Below are positions 8,361-16,268 of a stretch of 64,000 bases of DNA, piece by piece. The position numbers and the translations under genes are program-made. This DNA is from Lustribacter sp965277075 (lineage in GTDB: Bacteria; Vulcanimicrobiota; Vulcanimicrobiia; Vulcanimicrobiales; Vulcanimicrobiaceae), in contig OZ255707.1 in assembly GCA_965277075.1 (NCBI GenBank), forward strand, positions 62,001 to 126,000, written 5' to 3'. Below the pieces are notes generated by a model. It was given only the letters and a program-made list of their open reading frames with translations. It did not search any database and was not told the origin of the DNA. Positions within the stretch are counted from its first letter, which is position 1, and every line of letters starts with the position of its first letter.

Positions 8361-9463
8361 CGGCGCTGCGCGCAGACGTCGTTCGTATCATGATGCGCGG
8401 GCCTGCGGATGCCTCCGAACTGGTGCGGGCGCTCGATGCGGGACGCATCGATGCGCATACTATCGTCGCGATTCTCGGGAAGACGGAAGGCAACGGCGGC
8501 GTCAACGACTTCACGCGAGAGTTCGCGCACACGACGTTTCGGCGGCTTCTCGCCGAACGTTGCGGCGTCGACGAACGCACGATCGACGAACGCGTGGCGA
8601 TCGTGATGTCGGGTGGGACCGAGGGCGTCCTCAGTCCGCACGCGACCATCTTCGCGCGCGTGCCGTCAAGCGAGCCGGCGACCGCGATGCGGCTCTGCAT
8701 CGGTGTCGCCGTAACGCGCGATTTTCTTCCCGAAGAACTCGGTCGCACGCCGCAGATCGTCGAAACCGAACGCGCGGTGCTGGCGGCGATGGCGGACGCC
8801 GGTGTCGACGACCCGGCCGACGTGCACTTCGTCCAGATCAAGTGTCCGCTGCTGACCGCGGAGCGAGTCGCGGCCGCTGCGCGCCGTTCGTCGACGGTCA
8901 CCGGCGAGAGTTACGCATCGATGGGATATTCGCGCGGCGCGTCTGCGCTCGGTATCGCGCTTGCTCTCGGTGAAACGGCAGGGCCCATTCCGGCCGAAGC
9001 GGTGCTCGACGATTGGACGCGCGCATCGTCGGTCGCCTCGACGTCAGCGGGGATCGAACTGATGCGCAACGTGATCGTCGTGATGGGGAACGGCGTCGCC
9101 CCGGGCGATCTTGTCATCGGTCACGACGTCATGGCCGATGCGATCGATCTACGGGGCGTCCTCCGCGCGTTCGCCGGCGCCGGCCTCATCGCCGATTCGG
9201 ACGGGCGTATCGCGACCGAACGCGTCGTCAACGTCTTCGCGAAGGCGGAACCCGCACCCGACGGCGCGATTCGTGGCGCGCGACACACGATGCTCGACGA
9301 CACCGACATCAGCGCGACGCGTCACGCCCGTGCGGCCGTCGGCGGCCTGATCGCCGGCGTGGCGGGGACAGGCGCCATCTACGTGTCCGGCGGTGCGGAA
9401 CATCAGGGGCCGCCCGGCGGGGGACCGGTCGCGGTCATCGCCAAGGCCGCTCGCGATGCATAA
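8357..9463 (+). CDS. Ring-opening amidohydrolase (barbiturase/cyanuric acid hydrolase family)
   Basis: The ATG at 8357 overlaps the preceding TGA by 4 nt; 368 residues is the usual family length. The threefold repeat architecture is visible with three lysines in repeat-equivalent places: Lys42 (ILGKTEGNGG), Lys162 (VQIKCPLL) and Lys296 (VFAKAEP). Ser-containing loops SGGTEGVLSPH (85-95), MGYSRGASALG (189-199) and VSGGAEHQGPPGGGP (343-357) accompany them. Family members open cyanuric acid to 1-carboxybiuret, or barbiturate to ureidomalonate. AtzEG/AtzF-like partners favour a cyanuric-acid-like path. The adjacent uridine phosphorylase and nucleoside-binding BMP protein favour barbiturate from pyrimidines. 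Confidence 0.92.
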   Translation: MTALRADVVRIMMRGPADASELVRALDAGRIDAHTIVAILGKTEGNGGVNDFTREFAHTTFRRLLAERCGVDERTIDERVAIVMSGGTEGVLSPHATIFARVPSSEPATAMRLCIGVAVTRDFLPEELGRTPQIVETERAVLAAMADAGVDDPADVHFVQIKCPLLTAERVAAAARRSSTVTGESYASMGYSRGASALGIALALGETAGPIPAEAVLDDWTRASSVASTSAGIELMRNVIVVMGNGVAPGDLVIGHDVMADAIDLRGVLRAFAGAGLIADSDGRIATERVVNVFAKAEPAPDGAIRGARHTMLDDTDISATRHARAAVGGLIAGVAGTGAIYVSGGAEHQGPPGGGPVAVIAKAARDA

Positions 9464-10256
9464 GAGTCACGTTCACCTCGACGATACGACGCCGCGCTAC
9501 ATGCTCGTGCCGGGAGATCCCAGTCGTGTTCCGCTTATCGGCAGCGAATGGAACGGCTACACGGAAGTGTCGTTCAATCGCGAATTTCGCCTTGCGCGCG
9601 GAACGATCGACGAGGTGCCGATCGGCGCGTGTTCGACCGGTATCGGCGCACCGTCGGCGGAGATCGCGTTGGTCGAACTCGCTGCCGGCGGTGCGGACAC
9701 GTTCATCCGCGTCGGGATGTGCGGCGCAGTGCAGCCCGACATCGCGCTCGGCACGCTCGTGATTCACGAGGGCGCCGTGCGTCATACGGGATCGCTCGAC
9801 GCGTATTGCGAGCGCGCGTATCCGGCGATCGCCGATCGCGACGTGACGTTCGCGTTGATCGAAGCGTGCGAGCAACTCGGCTTCGCGTACGCCGTCGGTT
9901 TGACGGCAAGCACCGATTCGTTCTTTGCCGGACAGAACAATCCGTTGCCGGCACCGCTCGCGCCGCTCGCCGCGGCACCGGTCGCCGATACGATGCGCGC
10001 ACTCGGTGTCGCGACGTTCGAGATGGAAGCGGCGGCGTTGTTCGTTCTGGGGCGTCTGCTCGGGCGACGCTGCGGCAGCATTTGCTCCGTCGAGTCGAAT
10101 CGCGCGACCGGCGAGCGGCGCGCGGTTCCCGACGCGATTCGTGCGGCTGCGCGTGCCGCTAGCCGCGCGGTTACTCTTCTCGCCGCGTGGGACGCGCGAC
10201 GTGAACGGACGGGCCGGCGCTACGTGAGCGCGACGCTTCTAAGCGAACCGGCGTAA
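9456..10256 (+). CDS. Uridine phosphorylase-like nucleoside phosphorylase
   Basis: 266 residues from the ATG at 9456, overlapping the barbiturase by 8 nt. Typical purine/uridine phosphorylase family 1 motifs are present: YMLVPGDPSRVPLIG for phosphate, STGIGAPSAEIALVEL, RVGMCGAVQPDI, the pyrimidine-type ASTDSFFAGQ, and FEMEAAALFVL for ribose. It releases uracil (or another base) from nucleosides by phosphorolysis in the cytoplasm. Placed last in the operon, it suggests the pathway begins with nucleosides. Its 3' end overlaps the convergent BMP lipoprotein gene by 86 bp, so about 28 C-terminal residues are encoded on both strands. Confidence 0.87.
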   Translation: MHKSHVHLDDTTPRYMLVPGDPSRVPLIGSEWNGYTEVSFNREFRLARGTIDEVPIGACSTGIGAPSAEIALVELAAGGADTFIRVGMCGAVQPDIALGTLVIHEGAVRHTGSLDAYCERAYPAIADRDVTFALIEACEQLGFAYAVGLTASTDSFFAGQNNPLPAPLAPLAAAPVADTMRALGVATFEMEAAALFVLGRLLGRRCGSICSVESNRATGERRAVPDAIRAAARAASRAVTLLAAWDARRERTGRRYVSATLLSEPA

Positions 10257-11229
10257 ACGCGGCCGCCGCTTCGCGCGTGGCGGGGACGACGATCGCACCG
10301 CTGATTATCGCCGCCTTGATGCGCTCGATTCGTGCGATCATCGCCGGTTTCACCACGTTGCGCGTGTAGCGAAAATCGGTGAGCCCGACACCATCTTCCT
10401 TGAGCCCGAAGACGAGATGTGCCGGTCGGGCGCGATGCGCCGCGGCGAGTTCGCATTGGCGGAAGACCGCGACGTCGACGCGCTTGATCATGCTCGTGAG
10501 GATCTTGCCGGGCGCGAGGCCGTCTTGGTCGCTGTTCACGCCGATCACATAGTCACCCCGGCGGCCGCGCACTTGTTGGATTGCGCCAAGGCCTGCTTTC
10601 CCGGCTGCGGTGTAGACGACGTCCGCCCCGCCCGCGAACATGATGCCGGTCAGTTCGGAGGCGCTCGCGACATCGTTGAAATCGCCGACATACTTCACGA
10701 GCACATTCACGCGCGGGTCCACCTCATGCGCACCGGCAACGTAGCCGGCCTCGAACTTCCGGATCAACGATACATCCGCGCCGCCTAAAAACCCCAGGGT
10801 GTGCGATGTGCTCGTCATGGCCGCGAGCGCGCCGGCCAGAAACGAACCTTCCTCCTCTTTGAACGTCAACGAGGTCACATTCGGTTCGTCGATCACGGCG
10901 TCAACGAGCGAGAAGTGGCGATGGGGAAAGCGGCGCACGGTCTCACGCAAATCATTCTGCATCGAATAGCCCACGGCGAACGTTTCATCGTATCCTTGAT
11001 TCGCGAGCGTGGTGAGCATCGATCCGAAGTCGGGAACGGATTGCGATTGCAGTACGGCAATCTTGACGCCGAGACGGCGCTCTGCGTTGACGAGACCCGC
11101 GTATGCGGCGTCGTTGTAGGAGTGGTCGCCGAGGCCGCCCACGTCGGTTACCATGCCGACGCGAGTCCCGCCGGTCGCGGCCGATATGCATGCCGTGAGT
11201 GCCGTCGCAACCGCAGCGGCCGCGAACAA
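10171..11229 (-). CDS. BMP-family substrate-binding lipoprotein (PnrA/TmpC/Med-like)
   Basis: The N-terminus MFAAAAVATALTAC looks like a short lipoprotein signal with Cys14 as lipid site, from a TTG start; a longer start is blocked by stops. Motifs VGMVTDVGGLGDHSYND, FKEEEGSFLAGALAAM, GFLGGADVSLIRKFEAGY and GVNSDQDGLAPG are diagnostic of the BMP family, many of which bind purine or pyrimidine nucleosides. It is convergent with, and overlaps, the uridine phosphorylase, which supports a nucleoside ligand. No ABC permease or ATPase is nearby. The basic C-terminal tail of about 25 residues in the overlap region is unusual for the family. Confidence 0.88.
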   Translation of the reverse strand: MFAAAAVATALTACISAATGGTRVGMVTDVGGLGDHSYNDAAYAGLVNAERRLGVKIAVLQSQSVPDFGSMLTTLANQGYDETFAVGYSMQNDLRETVRRFPHRHFSLVDAVIDEPNVTSLTFKEEEGSFLAGALAAMTSTSHTLGFLGGADVSLIRKFEAGYVAGAHEVDPRVNVLVKYVGDFNDVASASELTGIMFAGGADVVYTAAGKAGLGAIQQVRGRRGDYVIGVNSDQDGLAPGKILTSMIKRVDVAVFRQCELAAAHRARPAHLVFGLKEDGVGLTDFRYTRNVVKPAMIARIERIKAAIISGAIVVPATREAAAAFTPVRLEASRSRSAGPSVHVARPTRREE

Positions 11230-11268
11230 ACGTAGGGCGAAAATTACTGCACCCCGCTGGTTCGTTTG

Positions 11269-11871
11269 CTAACGCGCATGTTTCGAGATGGCTTCTCGCA
11301 AACGTGCGCCGCTCGGCGTATCCGGAACTTGTATGACGAGCCAATGGCCGTCGTCGTCCGGAATCTCCAATGTGAGCGTTTGATACGCGGCCGGATCGCG
11401 GAACATGCGTGCGACGATGTTGAACGAGTCGCCACCGGGCGATTCGATGCCCCAGACAAGCGTCATCGCACGGTTCCACGCCAGGACCGTCCATTGCGAC
11501 GTACAGACGTACGCGGGTGCCCATTCGATCGCGTCGAGTGCCCCGCGCGTCGTCGGTCCCGGCTGCGGCCGCGGCTTCGTGCCTTCGCGCTCTTCGGCTA
11601 GGCGAAGCACATACGTTATTTCGTCAGCGCTCAATTGCAAGGCGCCGGCAATCGCCGCCAGCGTTGCCGTCGAAACGCGCGCGGCAGATCCGTTCTCCAG
11701 CATCGTATACCAGCTAACCCCGACGCCGGCGAGCGTCGCGACTTCCTCGCGCCGCAAGCCGGTGACGCGGCGATGTCCGCCTTCAGGCAAGCCGACGTCG
11801 GCCGGTCGAACGCGGCTGCGACGGTCGCGGAGAAATCGTCCAAGCTCGTGCCGGCGCCCGTTGTTCTCCAT
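11269..11871 (-). CDS. XRE-family regulator with shortened MmyB-like ligand domain
   Basis: The start at MENNGRRHELGRFLRDRR (11871) fits the family better than the longer ORF from 11919. The helix-turn-helix spans about residues 10-80 (GLRREEVATLAGVGVSWYT, LENG, LSADEITYVLRLA). The C-terminal part is MmyB-like (WAPAYVCTSQWTVLAWNRAM), but it jumps from RMFRDPAAYQ directly to the family's last block (TLTLEIPDDDGHWLVIQVPD). About 50 residues that normally lie between are missing. The reading frame is intact across the gap, so this is an in-frame internal deletion or a divergent short form. It probably regulates the divergent SDR gene. Confidence 0.8.
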   Translation of the reverse strand: MENNGRRHELGRFLRDRRSRVRPADVGLPEGGHRRVTGLRREEVATLAGVGVSWYTMLENGSAARVSTATLAAIAGALQLSADEITYVLRLAEEREGTKPRPQPGPTTRGALDAIEWAPAYVCTSQWTVLAWNRAMTLVWGIESPGGDSFNIVARMFRDPAAYQTLTLEIPDDDGHWLVIQVPDTPSGARLREAISKHAR

Positions 11872-11937
11872 TACATTGCCAGTGATGGGATCGGGTGAGG
11901 TCTGGTTGCGCGCTTGCAAGTTGCGTATGCTGCGGGC

Positions 11938-12377
11938 ATGGCAAAAACATGGTTTATCACCGGCACCTCCAGTGGTTTCGGCCGGACGCTGACCGAGAAA
12001 CTTTTAGAACGCGGCGCTCGCGTTGCGGCGACGTTGCGCAACGTGAGCGCGCTTGACGCCCTCCCGGCGCACTTCGGAAATCGGCTGTGGATCGCGGCGT
12101 TGGATGTCACCGATACGCAAGCCGTCCGCGAAGTCGTGGATCGCGCGTTTCGCGAATTGGGCCGGATCGATGTCATCGTGAACAACGCGCGTTACGGACT
12201 CGTCGGCGCAGCGGAAGAAGTGAGCGACGAGCAGATTCACCAGGTAATCGACACGAACGTGATCGGTTCCATCGACGTGGTCCGCGCCGCGTTACCGCAT
12301 CTGCGCACGCAGGGCGGCGGGCGCATCTTGCAAGTCGCCTCGGAGGGCGGCCAGACCGTGTATCCCAATTTCAGCCC
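11938..12377 (+). pseudogene. SDR-family oxidoreductase, truncated before the active-site Tyr
   Basis: A classical short-chain dehydrogenase begins MAKTWFITGTSSGFGR (NAD(P)-binding TGxxxGxG) and continues through DVTDTQAVREVVDRA, RIDVIVNNARYGLVGAAEE and GGGRILQVASEGGQTVYPNFS. Family members next show Tyr-x-x-x-Lys and about 100 further residues. Here homology stops at about 12377 and the frame continues into unrelated low-complexity sequence that is a shadow of the peptidase gene downstream. The catalytic Tyr and Lys are lost. The junction looks like a deletion fusing the SDR 5' part to a prolyl oligopeptidase 3' part. Confidence 0.72.
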
Positions 12378-12452
12378 GCAGCGAAACGGGAGAAGCGGTC
12401 GGTTGCAACCGAACACCACGAATGCTTTGAACGAGCCTTTGCGGTCGGCGGG

Positions 12453-14569
12453 TTGTTGGTTGCGGCGAGCGCTCTTGGTGCGTCGGTCTTGGTTGCCGTC
12501 GGCGCAGCCGCTGCGCCGCCCATCACCTTTCCGCCGGCGCCGACGTCGAATGCGAGCGACGTCTATTTCGGCACCGTCGTGCGCGACCCGTATCGCCGGC
12601 TCGAATCGATCGATGCCCCGGCTACCAAAACATGGATCGCCGGCGAAAACGCGCTGACGCGTTCATATCTCGACGCGATTCCCGCGCGTCGTCGGATCGC
12701 CGCCGCGTATCGCAAGCTCTACAACTATCCCAAGATGTCGGCGCCGTTTCGCGCGGGCAAGCGGTACTTCTCCACCTATAACACGGGCTTGCAAACACAG
12801 AGCGTGTACTACGTGCGCGAATCCGTGGAGGGCAGTGCCCGAAGATTTTTCGATCCGAATACGCTTTCCAAAGACGGATCGATTCAAGTGACGGACGTGA
12901 GCTTCACGGAAGACGGTTCGCTCATGGCGTACGCAACGTCCAAGGGCGGTGAGGATTGGCAAACCTGGCACGTAAAACACGTCGCGACGGGTCGCGACAC
13001 GACCGATGTTCTCGAATGGTCGAAGTTCTCGGGCGCTTCGTGGGACGGCGATCGCGGCTTTTATATGCCGGCTACGATAGACCGACGGCTGGAAACAAAA
13101 CATTATCGCTCCTGGGTGTACACAAGTTATGGTTTCATGCGCTCGGAAGCCGGCAGTCGAGCGATCGACTCGTCTTTGCTTCGACCGCGCATCCCGACCG
13201 ATTCGTCGGCGCCGAAGTTAGCGAAGATCAACGGTTCGTGTTTCTATCGCAGGAAACGCTCGGGACCAACTCGCTCGTCTGGAAACCACGCACGGCGCGC
13301 CGGTCCTCGTTCCGGCCCCTCACCAGCTACACGCGCAATGTCAAGTACGATGTTGTCGGCAACGATGGTTTCCGCGTCTATCTCTACACCAACAACGGTG
13401 CGCCGCGCTTTCGAGTCGTCTCCGTTGAGCTGAACGATCCGCAGCACGTCTTACGTGACGTTGTTCCTGAGGCCGTGGACAAACTCGCCTCGGTTTCGCT
13501 GATCGGCAATCGCTTGTATCTCGGATACCTCCACGACGCGTACTCCGTCCTACGCGTCGTTACGACGTCGGGGCGATCCGTCGGAACGATCGAGCTGCCG
13601 GGCATCGGCTCCGCGGGCGTGCCGGAAGCCAAGCGCGCGGATCGTATTGCGTACTACACCTTCACATCGTATGCGAAACCGCCGGCAATCTATCGCTACG
13701 ACACCTTCACGACGCGCGCATCGTTGTATCGCCGGTCACCGGTCGCGTTCGACGGCGGAGCGTTCGTTACCGAGCAGCTCTTTGCAAGATCGAAAGACGG
13801 CACGAACGTCCCCGTTTTCGTAACGCATCGCAAAGGTGTTCGGCTCGACGGCAGCAACCCGACGCTGATGTACGGCTACGGCGGCTTCGATATATCCGAA
13901 ACACCGGCGTTTTCAACGAGTCGCGCGCTGTGGTTGAAGATGGGCGGGGTCTACGCCGACGTGGTGCTCCGCGGCGGCGGCGAATTCGGCGAACCCTGGC
14001 ACGACGCCGGACGGTTGGGCAACAAGCAAAACGTATTCGACGACTTCGCGGCCGCCGCTCAGATGCTGATCGATCGCAGGATCACGTCGACGGCAAAACT
14101 CGCGATCGACGGTGGATCGAACGGCGGACTGCTTATCGGCGCAATGCTCACGCAGCGTCCCGATCTCTTTGGTGCAGCGATTGCCGAACAGGGCGTCCTC
14201 GATATGTTGCGGTACGAGAAGTTCACGGTCGGGAAGGCGTGGATTCCCGAGTACGGCAGCGCTGCTGCGAGCGCAGCCCAATTTCGGTGGCTCGCTGCAT
14301 ACTCGCCGCTGCAAAACGTCGTGCCGGGAACGGTGTACCCGCCGACGCTCATCACGACTGCCGATCATGACGATCGTGTTCTCCCCGCACACTCGTTTAA
14401 ATTTGCAGCCGCATTGCAGGCGGCTCAAGGCGGCGGCGCGCCCGTGCTCTTGCGCGTTCAGACGAACGAAGGGAATTTCAGCGGTCTCACGACCGACGAA
14501 GAGATTGCCGTCATTGCCGACTTCTACGCATTTCTCGTGAAGAGTTTGGACTTCACCCCGACCCTCTAG
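12453..14569 (+). pseudogene. Prolyl oligopeptidase (S9A), frameshifted and lacking the catalytic His
   Basis: From a possible TTG start a hydrophobic signal-like stretch precedes a typical S9A N-terminus (YFGTVVRDPYRRLESI, TKTWIAGENALT). A single-base frameshift at about 13061-13066 separates this from the rest, which resumes as YAGYDRPTAGNKTLSLLG. The beta-propeller and the hydrolase domain follow. The nucleophile is present in DGGSNGGLLIG (Ser codon 14117-14119) and the acid in TADHDDRVLP. The family motif TNxGHGxGK reads TNEGNFSG, with Asn (14474-14476) where the catalytic His belongs. A damaged N-terminus, a frameshift and a missing His together argue for a decayed gene or a non-catalytic remnant. 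Confidence 0.75.
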
Positions 14570-14593
14570 CCGACCGTTAACGCCGGCGCGCGA

Positions 14594-15229
14594 TTAGCAA
14601 AACAGGGAGACGTTCGTGCGAAACATGCGTGAACCGTCGGCTCGCGTCCACGAATGTTCGTGCACGTTGACGTGATCTTGCAGTGTTGCGAACGTCGCTT
14701 GCGCGACGGCAAGGCGGGCGAAGAGGCCGACGAAGTAGGCCCGCTGGTCCGATTGCTGATAGAGCGCCGGTAACGGCGGCATGGGCGGCCTGGCCGGCGG
14801 CGGGTACTTGGTCCGGTCCGGCGGCTTCGTCGTCACGCTACACGGCGGCCCGGCGAGCCGAAGGCGATCCATGACGCCGTGCGTGTGGCCGGCGAAGCGC
14901 TCGCGTAACGTGCAGACGAAGCTCTCCAGCATGTCGAGATCTGCTCCGTAGCCGCGCAGAAGCGTGCAAAGACCCGTGCGGTCGATGCGTTCGATATTCG
15001 GGAACGTCAGGGCGTTGAACGTTCCAATGGGCGGCGCCATGGCCGAGGGGCCGCTCGACATGTGCGCTTCGCTGCCGCGAATCGCCCAGTCGTAGACGTG
15101 CACGTGGCTCGTAAAATGCTGCGCCATCGTAAACGCGCGTGCGTATAAGGTGACAAGTTCGCCGCGGATGTCGAGCGCGTCCGCGGTCGCCGAGGCCGCA
15201 ACATGGGGGATCAGTTGTCGTTCGATCAT
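14594..15229 (-). CDS. Hypothetical protein with Pro-rich segment
   Basis: About 211 residues from ATG 15229 (MIERQLIPHVAAS); an upstream start at 15271 would add 14 residues. I do not recognise a family. Visible features: an alpha-helical N-terminal half rich in His (QHFTSHVHVYDWAIRG), several Cys (TGLCTLLRG, ESFVCTLRERF), a basic Pro-rich linker (residues about 140-155, PPDRTKYPPPARPPMPPLP) and a helical C-terminal part ending NVSLFC. It is the last gene of the minus-strand set with a binding protein, Rieske oxygenase, AAA+ and cupin. A 16-bp palindrome overlaps its start codon. Coding status is supported by length and position only. Confidence 0.5.
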   Translation of the reverse strand: MIERQLIPHVAASATADALDIRGELVTLYARAFTMAQHFTSHVHVYDWAIRGSEAHMSSGPSAMAPPIGTFNALTFPNIERIDRTGLCTLLRGYGADLDMLESFVCTLRERFAGHTHGVMDRLRLAGPPCSVTTKPPDRTKYPPPARPPMPPLPALYQQSDQRAYFVGLFARLAVAQATFATLQDHVNVHEHSWTRADGSRMFRTNVSLFC

Positions 15230-15290
15230 ACGCGTATGATGGAGTTGTTCGGCCGCCCTCGCGACCGACACTTATACAACGTACGCGTAC
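15225..15290. promoter_or_regulatory. Pair of perfect palindromes, candidate operator
   Basis: A perfect 16-bp palindrome ATCATACGCGTATGAT occupies 15225-15240. A perfect 10-bp palindrome GTACGCGTAC occupies 15281-15290. Both share the core TACGCGTA, and their centres are 53 bp apart, close to five helical turns. They lie between the binding-protein gene (ends 15320) and the hypothetical gene; the first overlaps the latter's start codon. A two-site operator for a dimeric repressor is the simplest reading. No regulator is identified. Confidence 0.4.
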
Positions 15291-15319
15291 AAGTTGGAGG
15301 GCTCCCCCGGGCGCTTCGC

Positions 15320-16267
15320 CTACCTGGCGATGTAGATCAACTCGGTCGCCGGAAACGTTTCGAGCAATTTGTAGCGAGCGGCAAGCTCGATCGTCGGCTG
15401 GATCGTGGCCGCGACGAGCGTTTCACCGAATTTTGCTCGCACGCTCGAGCGAACGAGCCCAGGGTCGAGCTTCGTGGCGTTCGCCAGGATCTCGGCGGAC
15501 TTGTCGGGGTTGGAATTCGCCCAGATCGCCGTCTCCCGCATGGCCGTCTGAAACTTCTTGAGCAGCGCGGGATGCGCGTTCGCCCACGCCCGCGTAGTAA
15601 AATATCCGGCGATCATCCAGCCGTCGCCTAACGTATCGTATGGTTTTGCAAAGACGCGCGACGTCGCTTTGGCCTGCGCCACCTGCGGCTCAGCGACGAA
15701 CGCGGCATCGATTCGATGTTGCTGGAGTGCCGCCGGTATTTCCGTCGGCCCGATTTCGATGAATTTGACCGTTGAGGAATCGCCGCCGTTCTTGTCGATC
15801 CACTGCGCGGGCGCGAACTGTGCGATGTTCTTCAGCCCGTTGACCGCGATCGTCTTCCCGTTGAAATCTTGGCCCGTCTTGAGAGGTGAGTCTTTCGGCA
15901 CCATCAGGACCGACGTCGGCGCGGCGCTCGAATAGATTGCGGCGGCTGCAACGAAGACGAAGGGCAAGCCCCGCTTGTATGCCGTTTCGATCGACAGGGC
16001 GTTCGAGAACCCGATATCGACGGTGCCGGCCGCGACGGCCGCCGCGATGGCCGGGCCGTTGCCGACGGGCGTGACGGTGACGTCCAAGCCTTCCTTCGCG
16101 AAAAAACCCATGTCCTTCGCATAAAACGCTTCCGACCCGGCATCGAACGGAATGGTCTCGATCTTGAGCGATTGCATCGATTGCATCGATTGCGACGCAA
16201 CGGGCGTACTGGCGGCTGGATACAAGCACATCAGCGCGACAACGGCGACGACGGCGCGACATCGCAC
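15320..16267 (-). CDS. SsuA/TauA/NMT1-type ABC substrate-binding protein
   Basis: 315 residues from GTG 16267 (a TTG at 16282 would overlap the Rieske gene). The N-terminal signal peptide (AVVAVVALMCLYPAAS) is followed by a periplasmic binding fold: DAGSEAFYAKDMGFFAKEGL, then GNGPAIAAAVAAGTVDIGFS, LKTGQDFNGKTIAV, WIDKNGGDSSTVKFIE and RIDAAFVAEP. Relatives bind sulfonates, nitrate, taurine, thiamine precursors or aromatic acids. Homologous proteins are encoded at 19607, 27157, 40533 and 44104 in this window, and none has a permease or ATPase beside it. It directly follows a Rieske oxygenase gene, so it probably binds that enzyme's substrate. Confidence 0.88.
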   Translation of the reverse strand: MRCRAVVAVVALMCLYPAASTPVASQSMQSMQSLKIETIPFDAGSEAFYAKDMGFFAKEGLDVTVTPVGNGPAIAAAVAAGTVDIGFSNALSIETAYKRGLPFVFVAAAAIYSSAAPTSVLMVPKDSPLKTGQDFNGKTIAVNGLKNIAQFAPAQWIDKNGGDSSTVKFIEIGPTEIPAALQQHRIDAAFVAEPQVAQAKATSRVFAKPYDTLGDGWMIAGYFTTRAWANAHPALLKKFQTAMRETAIWANSNPDKSAEILANATKLDPGLVRSSVRAKFGETLVAATIQPTIELAARYKLLETFPATELIYIAR

Positions 16268-16268
16268 G

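Noticed and set aside
16169..16194. CRISPR-like or regulatory tandem repeat
   Set aside because: Only about three 9-bp units within a coding sequence, with no spacers.
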